Assembly (NCBI RefSeq): GCF_030816015.1
Contig: NZ_JAUSXN010000001.1
Coordinates: 5,022,001 to 5,086,000, forward strand
Length of the DNA: 64,000 bases
Source: Pedobacter sp. W3I1
GTDB taxonomy: Bacteria; Bacteroidota; Bacteroidia; Sphingobacteriales; Sphingobacteriaceae
Reading direction: 5' to 3'
The position numbers and the translations under genes were made by a program. The notes below the pieces were generated by a model, which had not been told where the DNA came from, made no database searches, and was given only the letters and a program-made list of their open reading frames with translations. Of this stretch, positions 17,406 through 24,734 are shown piece by piece (the stretch's first letter is position 1; each line of letters starts with the position of its first letter).

Positions 17406-18005
17406 ATGGAAAGAAGAACCTTTAAAACCTTTGGTTTACTTGCAACAGCAACTTTGATAACTGCTTTCTCTGCATGCCAGAACAAAGACACTAAAACTAC
17501 TGAAACTAAAAAAACAGAGAGTACTACTGCTGCGGTTTCTCCAGCTGAGAAAATTGTGTATGTAAACTCCGACTCGTTACTTACAAAATATGAATACTTC
17601 AAAGATCTTAAAGTGAAATTTGAAGGTAAGACCAAAAATGCTCAGGCAGACATGCAGGCTAAAAGTCAGGCTTTTCAAAGAGAAGTGGCACAATACCAAC
17701 AATCGGCACAAACGCTATCGGCCGATCAACGTAAAAGCACTGAAGAGCGTTTAGCACGTAAACAACAAGAACTACAAACTTACCAACAAAATGCTGGTGG
17801 TGCTTTACAGAATGAGCAAGCTGCTGAGAATGAAAAACTTTATGATAAAGTGGCTGATTACTTAAAAGGTTACGCTAAAGAAAAAGGTTATAAAATGGTT
17901 TTAACTTATTCAAAAGGTAACAGCGCTATTTTATTTGCCGACGAAAGTTTAGATGTTACTTCGGAAGTAATTAAAGGTTTAAACGCAGAATACAGCAAAA
18001 AATAA
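17406..18005 (+). CDS. OmpH/Skp-family periplasmic chaperone, lipoprotein form
   Basis: A 199-residue protein with a lipoprotein signal (lipobox TAFSAC, lipidated C24), a threonine/lysine-rich linker to about residue 45, then the Skp fold: IVYVNSDSLLTKYEYFKDL at the start of the domain, a long charged coiled coil (about 75-145) and C-terminal YLKGYAKEKGYKMVLTYSKGN. Skp-like chaperones hold unfolded outer-membrane proteins in the periplasm. Unlike E. coli Skp it is lipidated and is not beside bamA. Single-gene transcript with its own promoter and terminator. Confidence 0.85.
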   Translation: MERRTFKTFGLLATATLITAFSACQNKDTKTTETKKTESTTAAVSPAEKIVYVNSDSLLTKYEYFKDLKVKFEGKTKNAQADMQAKSQAFQREVAQYQQSAQTLSADQRKSTEERLARKQQELQTYQQNAGGALQNEQAAENEKLYDKVADYLKGYAKEKGYKMVLTYSKGNSAILFADESLDVTSEVIKGLNAEYSKK

Positions 18006-18028
18006 GCGAATAGCTATTAAAATAATAG

Positions 18029-18057
18029 ATGCCTCGATAAATCGGGGCATTTTTTTT
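18029..18057 (+). terminator. Rho-independent terminator of the OmpH-like gene
   Basis: TGCCTCGA and TCGGGGCA pair around TAAA and are followed by eight Ts. Confidence 0.9.
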
Positions 18058-18088
18058 GTTCTATATTTTATAAAAAGATCAGATTAAT

Positions 18089-18566
18089 ATGAACAATCAA
18101 CATCAGGAATATATGCAGATGGCAATTGAGTTATCTGTACAAAATGTGAGCGAAAGCATGGGTGGGCCTTTTGGAGCTGTAGTGGTAAAAGACGGGAAGC
18201 TGATTGCCAAATCGGCAAATAAGGTGACCTCTACCAACGATCCAACTGCACATGCTGAGGTTTCGGCAATCAGACTGGCCTGTACCGAATTAAATACTTT
18301 CGATTTAAGCGGCTGCGTAATTTACACCAGCTGCGAGCCTTGTCCAATGTGTTTAGGTGCAATTTATTGGGCAAAAATAGACACGATTTATTATGCAAAT
18401 ACCAAGGCTGATGCCGAACACATTGGTTTTAGTGATAAATTTATTTACGAAGAGCTAGACAAGCCCATGGAAAACAGAAGCTTACCCGGTTATCCAGCTG
18501 ATGCGCGACGAAGCTTTAGCAGCCTTTAAACTCTGGGAAACCTCACCGATGAGGATAGAATACTAA
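18089..18566 (+). pseudogene. Guanine deaminase-like nucleoside deaminase, frameshifted near the 3' end
   Basis: Zinc-dependent deaminase of the cytidine deaminase fold, closest by motif to B. subtilis-type GuaD, which converts guanine to xanthine. Zinc ligands are in TAHAEVSAI and SCEPCPMCLGAIYWA, and GFSDKFIYEELDKP is typical of the guanine enzyme. The frame as read stops at 18529 with the odd tail GYPADARRSFSSL. Skipping one G at 18488 restores VIQLMRDEALAAFKLWETSP and a stop at 18564-18566, giving about 158 residues, the normal family length with the expected amphipathic C-terminal helix. The extra base is either a real mutation or a sequencing error. An inverted repeat (GATGTTGG/CCAACATC) follows at 18573-18607. 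Confidence 0.85.
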
Positions 18567-18655
18567 ATAAAAGATGTTGGATAACGTGCATTTGCTGCTC
18601 CAACATCAAATATGAGCATAACCATTTTAAGGAATAATTATTGCAGTAATTAAGG

Positions 18656-19426
18656 ATGACCTACGAACAAAAAATAACTGGCGAATTAGATTTCTGGAAA
18701 TTTAAAACCTTACAGAAACCTTCTCTTTTTAATAAGGTAACCGATAAAGTTCAGAAGAAAATAAACAGTTATATCCCAGATAAGGTTCATAGCGCGATTA
18801 CGTCTGCCATTAAACAGATGGTAAAGGCCGTACTTTTTGGCTCAACATTTACCACATCTAAACCCATTACCGATTTAACCTTGATGCATCGCGAGGCATT
18901 GATTAAACAAAAGATAGATAATTACAAAAAAACAGGTGCTGCCGAAGGTGGCATTACTGGTGCAGGAGGCTTTTTAATGAGCCTGGCCGATTTCCCGCTA
19001 TTGCTGGGTATAAAGATGAAAATGCTTTTTGATATTGCCGCAGTTTACGGATACGATGTTAAAGATTACCGCGAACGTTTATATATTTTACACATCTTCC
19101 AGCTGGCCTTTTCAAGTAAAGAAGAAAGCCAGAATATTTTCATGAAAATGCAGGATTGGGATGATAAAGCCCATCAATTACCAACCAATATCGATGAATT
19201 TGACTGGCTTACCTTCCAACAGCAATACCGTGATTATATTGATTTAGCAAAACTTGCGCAAATGCTACCATTTGTAGGTGCAGCCGTTGGTGCAGTTGCC
19301 AATTATAAATTAATTGAAAAACTGGGCAGAACAGCAATGATGAGTTACCGGATGAGGTATTTCAGTTTGCAGTATGCAGTTATCAGTACGCAAACTGAAA
19401 ACCGCAAACTAGAAACTGGGAACTAA
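18656..19426 (+). CDS. EcsC family protein
   Basis: A 256-residue protein matching the EcsC family over its length: IPDKVHSAITSAIKQMVKAV, then GAAEGGITGAGGFLMSLADFP, a glycine-rich segment, LLGIKMKMLFDIAAVYGYD, and a C-terminal hydrophobic stretch LPFVGAAVGAVANYKLIEKLG. The family is named for a B. subtilis gene near an ABC exporter, but its biochemical role is unknown. The hydrophobic glycine-rich stretches suggest membrane association. It is convergent with the S4 protein gene, the two stops being adjacent (19426/19427), so no terminator lies between. Confidence 0.82.
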   Translation: MTYEQKITGELDFWKFKTLQKPSLFNKVTDKVQKKINSYIPDKVHSAITSAIKQMVKAVLFGSTFTTSKPITDLTLMHREALIKQKIDNYKKTGAAEGGITGAGGFLMSLADFPLLLGIKMKMLFDIAAVYGYDVKDYRERLYILHIFQLAFSSKEESQNIFMKMQDWDDKAHQLPTNIDEFDWLTFQQQYRDYIDLAKLAQMLPFVGAAVGAVANYKLIEKLGRTAMMSYRMRYFSLQYAVISTQTENRKLETGN

Positions 19427-19825
19427 CTATTCCTCTTCAAACATCCCACCAATCAAATCATCCGTTTCCCGTCGATCTTTTTTAGTCGGACGACCAGTAC
19501 CTCTATCGCGTTTTAGATTTGGTGCATGAAACATCGATTTAAAAGCATGCGTTTCTTCAACTGGCGTTAGGTCTTTGTATTTAGTTAAGGCTGTTGGCGA
19601 ATCTGTTCTATTATATGAAAGTTCTACCACCTCAATAATTTTTTTTTCGATCCCTTTCGATACCTGATAAACTTCACCTACTTTCACAATGGCTGAAGGT
19701 TTAATATTCTGCCCTTTGAGTTTCACTCTACCTGCTTTACAGGCTTCGGTAGCCAGGCTCCTTGTTTTAAACAACCTGATCGCCCACAAATATTTATCTA
19801 TCCTAAGTTTTTCTGTCTCTGTCAT
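19427..19825 (-). CDS. S4 domain RNA-binding protein (Hsp15/HslR-like)
   Basis: A 132-residue basic protein from the ATG at 19825 (a start three codons upstream is in frame). The S4 domain covers residues 5-65: LRIDKYLWAIRLFKTRSLATEACKAG, followed by VKLKGQNIKPSAIVKVGE. The C-terminal tail is charged and ends in acidic residues (GGMFEEE). Hsp15 in E. coli binds free 50S subunits carrying nascent chains; a similar ribosome-rescue role is plausible here by family only. It is transcribed toward the EcsC gene. Confidence 0.85.
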   Translation of the reverse strand: MTETEKLRIDKYLWAIRLFKTRSLATEACKAGRVKLKGQNIKPSAIVKVGEVYQVSKGIEKKIIEVVELSYNRTDSPTALTKYKDLTPVEETHAFKSMFHAPNLKRDRGTGRPTKKDRRETDDLIGGMFEEE

Positions 19826-19851
19826 AAAATTCAAAAATACGCATTTAGGTT

Positions 19852-19935
19852 AACTGTTTAAATTGATTAATCGGTTAATTGGATATGATGTATTCCTACA
19901 GTTAACCAATTCAAACGATTAACCAGTTAACCCAC
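19852..19935. repeat. GGTTAA-rich inverted word repeat before dapD
   Basis: GTTAACTGTTTAAATTG and CGGTTAATTGG are answered by AGTTAACCAATTC, GATTAACCAG and TTAACCC. Same words as at 12317-12405, in the gap between the divergent S4 gene and dapD. Confidence 0.65.
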
Positions 19936-20008
19936 CAAAAAACAATTTAAACAATTAACCATTTAATAAGCAAAAATTGATTTATTTTGCGTAAAATTTA
20001 AAAACATC

Positions 20009-20828
20009 ATGTATTCAGATTTAAAGAAATTAATTGAAGCCGCTTGGGAGGATAGAACCCTTTTAAAATACAGCAACTATTGCGAAGCCATTGAAGCCGT
20101 TATTATGGGCCTTGATAAGGGCGAAATCCGTGTTGCTGAGCCAGTTTTAAACTCTTGGGGCATTAATGAATGGGTAAAGAAAGCGGTAATTTTATATTTC
20201 CCGATTCGCGAGATGAAAGAAATTAAAAGTGGGCCTTTTGTTTACCACGATAAAATGGATTTAAAAACCGATTATAAAACAACTGGTGTACGTGTTGTGC
20301 CTATGGCAAGTGCGCGTTATGGCTCGTTTTTAGCAAAAGGTGTAATCATGATGCCATCATACGTTAACATTGGCGCTTATGTTGATGAAGGTACCATGGT
20401 TGATACCTGGGCTACCGTTGGTTCTTGTGCACAGATTGGTAAACGCGTTCACTTAAGTGGTGGTGTAGGTATTGGTGGTGTTTTAAGAACCTGTTCAAGC
20501 TGCTCCGGTAATTATTGAAGATGATTGTTTCTTAGGTTCAAGAGCAATTGTTGTTGAAGGTGTTAAACTAGAGAAAGAAGTAGTGTTAGGTGCTAATGTG
20601 GTTTTAACAGCATCGACCAAAATTATTGATGTTACCGGTCCTACCCCAGTAGAATATAAAGGAATTGTTCCAGCTCGCTCGGTTGTTATACCAGGAAGCT
20701 ATACTAAAAAATTCCCTGCCGGCGAATTTCAGGTTCCTTGTGCTTTAATTATTGGTAAACGTAAAGAAAGTACAGATAAAAAAACTTCGCTTAACGATGC
20801 GTTAAGAGAAAATAATGTAGCAGTATAA
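20009..20828 (+). pseudogene. dapD: 2,3,4,5-tetrahydropyridine-2,6-dicarboxylate N-succinyltransferase, single-base frameshift
   Basis: DapD of the succinylase branch of lysine/diaminopimelate synthesis, a left-handed beta-helix trimer. The first frame runs from 20009 to a stop at 20518 (SARYGSFLAKGVIMMPSYVN, GAYVDEGTMVDTWATVGSCA, LSGGVGIGGVL). After VL the text becomes RTCSSCSGNY-stop; omitting one A at 20485/20486 gives EPVQAAPVIIEDDCFLGSRA and a clean frame to 20828, in total 272 residues, the normal length. DapD is usually essential where this branch is used, because the cell wall needs diaminopimelate, so a sequencing error is the simplest explanation; otherwise the strain needs another route. 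Confidence 0.93.
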
Positions 20829-20830
20829 AT

Positions 20831-20905
20831 GGTTTAAGGTATAGGGCTTAAGGTGTAAGGTAACACCCAAAGCCTTAAACCTTTTACCTTAAACCTTACA
20901 CCTCT
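20831..20905. repeat. Heptad-word inverted repeat between dapD and the glycosyltransferase gene
   Basis: GGTTTAAGGTATAGGGCTTAA and AGGTGTAAGG are answered by CCTTAAACCTTTTACC and CCTTAAACCTTACACC. The stem of 20 or more imperfect pairs could act as a transcription terminator or processing site for dapD. Confidence 0.65.
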
Positions 20906-20906
20906 A

Positions 20907-22016
20907 ATGAAGATTGGATACGATGGCAAGCGTGCCGCCAACAATTTAACAGGGCTGGGTAATTACAGCCGGTCTTTAATTGAGCATTTGGCACATCAGT
21001 TTCCTCAACACCAGTACCTGGTATACGCTCCAAAAGTAAAATTGGCCAAACAGATTGATGCTTTTTTCGACAATGAAAACATAGAACTAAAGCTTCCTAA
21101 AAACGGCCCCTTTTTATGGAGGACTTTAAATATCCTTAAAGATTTAACCCAGGATGATTGTCAGATTTTTCATGGTTTGAGCCACGAAATTCCATTAGCC
21201 ATACAACACACACGGATTAAATCTATCGTTACCATCCATGATTTAATTTTTCTTCGCTTTCCTCAGTATTACAAATTTATCGACCGCAAATTATATGAGT
21301 GGAAAAGTAAATCAGCTTGTAAACGGGCCAATAAGATTATTGCCATCAGCGAAAAAACAAAGGAAGATCTCATTGATCTTTACGGGATCAACCCGGAGAA
21401 GATTGAAGTAATTTACCAAAGCTGTGATGACAGTTTTAAAACACCCTTGCCAAAAGAAACATTAAGCAGGATTAAGGCAACTTATAAATTACCTGAAAAA
21501 TATATTCTGAACGTTGGCACCATTGAAGAGCGTAAGAATCTAAAATTGGCTGTTCAGGCTTTAAAAGAAGTAAACGAAGTATATAAATTGGTGGTGATAG
21601 GTAAACAAACTGCTTATTTTAAAACCATTGAGAAAGAAATAGAAAAACTTGGCCTTAAAACCAGAATTCTGTTCTTAAAAAATATCCCTTTTGCCGATCT
21701 GCCTGGCATTTATCAAATGGCAAGTGTTTTTGTTTATCCTTCCTTTTACGAAGGTTTTGGCATTCCGATTATCGAGGCACTATACTCTGCAGTTCCTGTA
21801 GTTGCAGCAACCGGATCGTGCCTGGAAGAAGCTGGTGGGCCTAATAGTTTATACATCTCACCAAAAGATGCCAGTGCTTTAGCTACAGCGATCAATCAAA
21901 TTATAGAAAATCCTCAGCTTCAAAAAGAGATGAAAGAAAAAGGGCTGGAATTTGTTCAAAAATTCAATAGCCCTGCCGTTACGCAGCAATTAATGGACTG
22001 CTATCTCAGCCTTTAA
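20907..22016 (+). CDS. Glycosyltransferase, GT4 family (GT-B fold)
   Basis: A 369-residue cytoplasmic glycosyltransferase. The N-terminal Rossmann half begins MKIGYDGKRAANNLTGLGNYSR, with VTIHDLIFLRFPQYY typical of bacterial mannosyltransferase-type GT4 enzymes; the C-terminal half has YILNVGTIEERKN and the nucleotide-sugar E-x7-E motif in YEGFGIPIIEALYS. Family members use activated sugars such as GDP-mannose for polysaccharide or glycan assembly. No other polysaccharide genes are adjacent, so the pathway cannot be named. The start is only two bases past the heptad-repeat block. Confidence 0.88.
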   Translation: MKIGYDGKRAANNLTGLGNYSRSLIEHLAHQFPQHQYLVYAPKVKLAKQIDAFFDNENIELKLPKNGPFLWRTLNILKDLTQDDCQIFHGLSHEIPLAIQHTRIKSIVTIHDLIFLRFPQYYKFIDRKLYEWKSKSACKRANKIIAISEKTKEDLIDLYGINPEKIEVIYQSCDDSFKTPLPKETLSRIKATYKLPEKYILNVGTIEERKNLKLAVQALKEVNEVYKLVVIGKQTAYFKTIEKEIEKLGLKTRILFLKNIPFADLPGIYQMASVFVYPSFYEGFGIPIIEALYSAVPVVAATGSCLEEAGGPNSLYISPKDASALATAINQIIENPQLQKEMKEKGLEFVQKFNSPAVTQQLMDCYLSL

Positions 22017-22316
22017 CAAGTTATTCTTCAAAGCTCAGTAAGGTTAAGTAGATATTATTTCTAAGTTATCGCTACTGTCCAATCCAATTAAACCTGACAT
22101 TCGCGAAAAGCCCGCAATCCGATCCTTCCATCGAATGAGGACTTGCAGCATTGGCAGGACTAACGACTAATAGTAGCACTGCCCCTGCTTTTCAAATAAA
22201 ATCTTAATTACCGAAAGCGCTCAAAAGAAAAAGGGCCGGAATTTCTTTAAAATTCTACAGCCCTTTAGCTATTCAGCAATAATATATTGCTAACTTGAAA
22301 TCTTAATTTTTACAAC
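22017..22316. other. Gene-free gap with repeat remnants
   Basis: The first part (22080-22195) contains decayed words of the nested-palindrome family (ATTAAACCTGACATTCGCG, CCGATCCTTCCATCG). The second part (22217-22280) resembles the last 70 bases of the glycosyltransferase gene: AAAGAAAAAGGGC, GGAATTT and AGCCCT occur in the same order. That segment also folds as AAAGGGC/GCCCTTT with an inner AATTT/AAATT stem. No protein is supported. Confidence 0.5.
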
Positions 22317-22874
22317 TTATTTAGCAGCCGTAACTGTTGGCGGATATTGAGCCAATATTTCTTTTACCCCAGTATACAAACGTTCTTCTCTTTTGTTAAA
22401 GCTATCGAGGTTAAAACCAGATCCTTGTCCGTGCCAGAATAAAATCTTTTTAGCAGGGTCTAAGAAATCGATAATAATTGTGCCTTCAATATATTGGTTT
22501 ACGTAGGTTCCACCGCCACCCCAGAAAGGATTTCCCCAGCCGCCACGCCAGCCCCAACCCCAGCCACCGTAGTAACCTGGGCCATACACATCGGTTTTTT
22601 CTCGGGCAACCACTACCAAATTAACCAATAAATCAGGGTGATTTGATTTCGTAAATCCTTTGGCATTCATTTCAGATTCAACAGCAGCCATTAATCTGCG
22701 CTTATCCAGATTATTCAGCTTAACTCTTGCTATGCCTTTATCGTAAAAATTGTAAGTTTTGTAACCGCTTAAATCAACATTTTTATCGTAATCTGATGCG
22801 GTGCGGAGTGTTGTACATCCTGCTAATGCCAATACCACTGTAAAAAGCATTAATAATTTTTGTGCTGTTCTCAT
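22317..22874 (-). CDS. DUF4136 lipoprotein
   Basis: A 185-residue predicted outer-membrane lipoprotein: signal peptide with lipobox LAGC (C20), then SDYDKNVDLSGYKTYNFYD, which is the usual beginning of DUF4136, and LVVVAREKT in the core. A glycine/tryptophan/tyrosine-rich insertion (about 98-122) interrupts the middle; it is followed by GTIIIDFLDPAKKILFWHG, the family's second conserved block. The function of the family is unknown. A paralog with the same plan but without the glycine-rich loop lies 180 bases upstream on the same strand, so the pair arose by duplication. Confidence 0.85.
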   Translation of the reverse strand: MRTAQKLLMLFTVVLALAGCTTLRTASDYDKNVDLSGYKTYNFYDKGIARVKLNNLDKRRLMAAVESEMNAKGFTKSNHPDLLVNLVVVAREKTDVYGPGYYGGWGWGWRGGWGNPFWGGGGTYVNQYIEGTIIIDFLDPAKKILFWHGQGSGFNLDSFNKREERLYTGVKEILAQYPPTVTAAK

Positions 22875-23052
22875 TTTGTGCGATGTTGTATAAATAACCT
22901 GACATAAATATAACGATTCTGCAATCCAAATGGCAAATCATTTAACATTTTTTACAATCAGATTGTTATTTTTAAAACGGTTTCTATCAGATTATGTTTT
23001 AATGTTATATCACTCATCCTAAATATTTTACAATTGGATTAAAAGGATAAAG

Positions 23053-23604
23053 TCAATAAATAGGCGGGTATTCTGATAAGATCTTTTTTACAGCCAGATT
23101 TATCCTTTCTTCTCTATTTACATAATCATCAAAATTAAAGCCGGAACTTACCCCATGCCACATTATTGCTTTGGTTTCGGGATTTAATAAATCGATAATA
23201 ATGGTACCAGACTGGTATTGTTTGCTGGTGTTAAGCGGTCCAAACTGAGAATCTCTCCATTGGTAGGAAGATGAAGCTGTATCCCATTGATAACCGCCTC
23301 CGCTGTAACCCCAATCGGCCCTCGCTTTAACGCTGGTCAGAACGGCTACATTAACTAAAAAATCCGGTTGCTCAGTTTTAACAAAGCCTTTTTTAGCCAG
23401 AGCAGTTTCAACGGCATTTAACATTCTAGGCTTGTCGAGGTTGTTTAATTCTAAATGTTCAATTCCTTTATCATAATAACTAAAGGATTTTAGCTTAGAA
23501 AAATCTATCTTTTTGTCGTAATCTGATGCTGTAAGCATAGTGGTACAGCTGGTAAATGCCATTACAATAGTAAATAACATGCACCATTTGAGTGTGTGTT
23601 TCAT
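23053..23604 (-). CDS. DUF4136 lipoprotein, paralog
   Basis: 183 residues from the ATG at 23602-23604; a further upstream in-frame ATG would give a 23-residue extension that breaks the signal peptide and is rejected. Lipobox FTSC (C20), then SDYDKKIDFSKLKSFSYYD and GTIIIDLLNPETKAIMWHG, both matching the neighbour. In place of the glycine-rich loop it has a serine/tyrosine-rich segment (YSGGGYQWDTASSSYQW). Divergence in the loop between two otherwise alike lipoproteins suggests different surface partners. Function unknown. Confidence 0.85.
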   Translation of the reverse strand: MKHTLKWCMLFTIVMAFTSCTTMLTASDYDKKIDFSKLKSFSYYDKGIEHLELNNLDKPRMLNAVETALAKKGFVKTEQPDFLVNVAVLTSVKARADWGYSGGGYQWDTASSSYQWRDSQFGPLNTSKQYQSGTIIIDLLNPETKAIMWHGVSSGFNFDDYVNREERINLAVKKILSEYPPIY

Positions 23605-23699
23605 TTTGTGTTTATTTAATAACCTAGTACTAAAATAATAGTTTATTAGGTTAAAACGTATCGAATGAATCAAATAATTTTACTCAGTATCATCATTAT

Positions 23700-23955
23700 A
23701 CGTTTGCAGCCTGAGGATTAATTTATTTTATAAAATCAATATAATTGATAGTGGATTTTAAGAAGATAAACGGCCTCGAAGTATCGTCATTTCGACCGTA
23801 GCGGAGAAATCTTTTAAATTTCAATAATTTGCTTCAAAGATCTCTCCATGGAATCTTGTCAATGGTAACTTGTCGAAGGACTTTATTAAATACCCTCCAA
23901 AGTGTTTCGACTACTAGTCCCAATTTTCATCGGGAGGCTCAACATGACATAATCT
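23700..23955. repeat. GTCAT-type intergenic element, composite copy
   Basis: It contains CCTGAGGATTAATTTATT and ATAAAATCAATATAA as in the elements at 6552 and 43574, then GTCATTTCGACCGTAGCGGA, then CTTGTCGAAGGAC and GTTTCGACTACTAGTCCC, ending in CTCAACATGACA. Several sub-repeats are joined in one 256-bp block, which fills most of the gap before tsaC. Confidence 0.7.
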
Positions 23956-24041
23956 AAGGAGAAATTGTTTTTATGATACAACCTTCACAAGAAATTGGCG
24001 AAGTTTTTCCTAATCACTACCCCTAAACGTTGTAAATAAAT

Positions 24042-24049
24042 TAACTTTG
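24042..24049 (+). promoter_or_regulatory. Candidate -7 promoter box of tsaC
   Basis: TAACTTTG is a perfect TAnnTTTG box ending only five bases before the ATG at 24054, so transcription would begin at or next to the start codon. No TTG at the usual -33 distance. Confidence 0.5.
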
Positions 24050-24053
24050 CAAC

Positions 24054-24620
24054 ATGTTAAGAGACGAGATTAATAAAGCTTTTGAAGTATTAAAATCAGG
24101 AGGAGTTATTCTATATCCAACGGATACCATTTGGGGATTAGGCTGTGATGCAAGCAATCCTGAGGCAGTAGATAAATTACTGAAGATAAAAAATCGCCCT
24201 GCTGAAAAGAGTTTAATCGTATTATTGGATGTAGACAGTAAGCTGCAAAGTTATGTAACCGAAATCCCTGATGTAGCTTACGATTTAATTGAATACGCCG
24301 AAAATCCCTTAACTATCATTTTCTCTGGAGCAAAAAACTTAGCTCCAAACGTAATCAATGCCGATGGAAGTGTGGGGATCAGAATCGTTAAACACGATTT
24401 TTGCACCCCGTTAATCCAACGCTTTAGAAAACCCATTGTTTCTACCTCTGCAAATTTAAGCGGGCAGCCTTCACCAAAATTCTTTGACGATATAGACCCT
24501 GAAATTATTGATGCTGTTGATTACGTGGTAGATTTCGAACAGGAAAATCGAACCAACCGAAAGCCATCAACCATTATGAAACTTTCTCCTGGTGGACAAT
24601 TTGAGTTTATTAGGAAGTAA
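24054..24620 (+). CDS. tsaC: L-threonylcarbamoyladenylate synthase (YrdC/Sua5 domain)
   Basis: A 188-residue YrdC-fold enzyme that makes threonylcarbamoyl-AMP from threonine, bicarbonate and ATP, the first step in the t6A37 modification of tRNAs reading ANN codons. Visible motifs: GGVILYPTDTIWGLGCDA near the start, KIKNRPAEKSLIVL with the conserved K/R, and STSANLSG with the conserved serine and asparagine. It is the short form without the C-terminal Sua5 domain. The related YciO subfamily cannot be fully excluded. The neighbourhood (cca, miaA) is also tRNA maturation. Confidence 0.9.
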   Translation: MLRDEINKAFEVLKSGGVILYPTDTIWGLGCDASNPEAVDKLLKIKNRPAEKSLIVLLDVDSKLQSYVTEIPDVAYDLIEYAENPLTIIFSGAKNLAPNVINADGSVGIRIVKHDFCTPLIQRFRKPIVSTSANLSGQPSPKFFDDIDPEIIDAVDYVVDFEQENRTNRKPSTIMKLSPGGQFEFIRK

Positions 24621-24659
24621 GCCTCAATAGTTTTTATTAATTTCGTATCATTAAGTAAT

Positions 24660-24727
24660 TCGTCACCCGATTTATTTTCGGGGTCTTAATATTAATAGAT
24701 GCTGAAATAAATTCAGCATGACGAAGC
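24660..24727. repeat. GTCA-ended palindromic element
   Basis: It begins CGTCACCCGATTTATTTTCGGGG (two arms CCCGA/TCGGGG), and its second half is ATGCTGAAATAAATTCAGCAT, a hairpin ending in GACGA. It lies just before the cca start, so it may affect transcription between tsaC and cca. Confidence 0.65.
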
Positions 24728-24734
24728 AATTTTT

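Noticed and set aside
18573..18607. Terminator after the deaminase gene
   Set aside because: GATGTTGG/CCAACATC pair, but no T run follows and the loop is about 20 bases; listed only as an inverted repeat.
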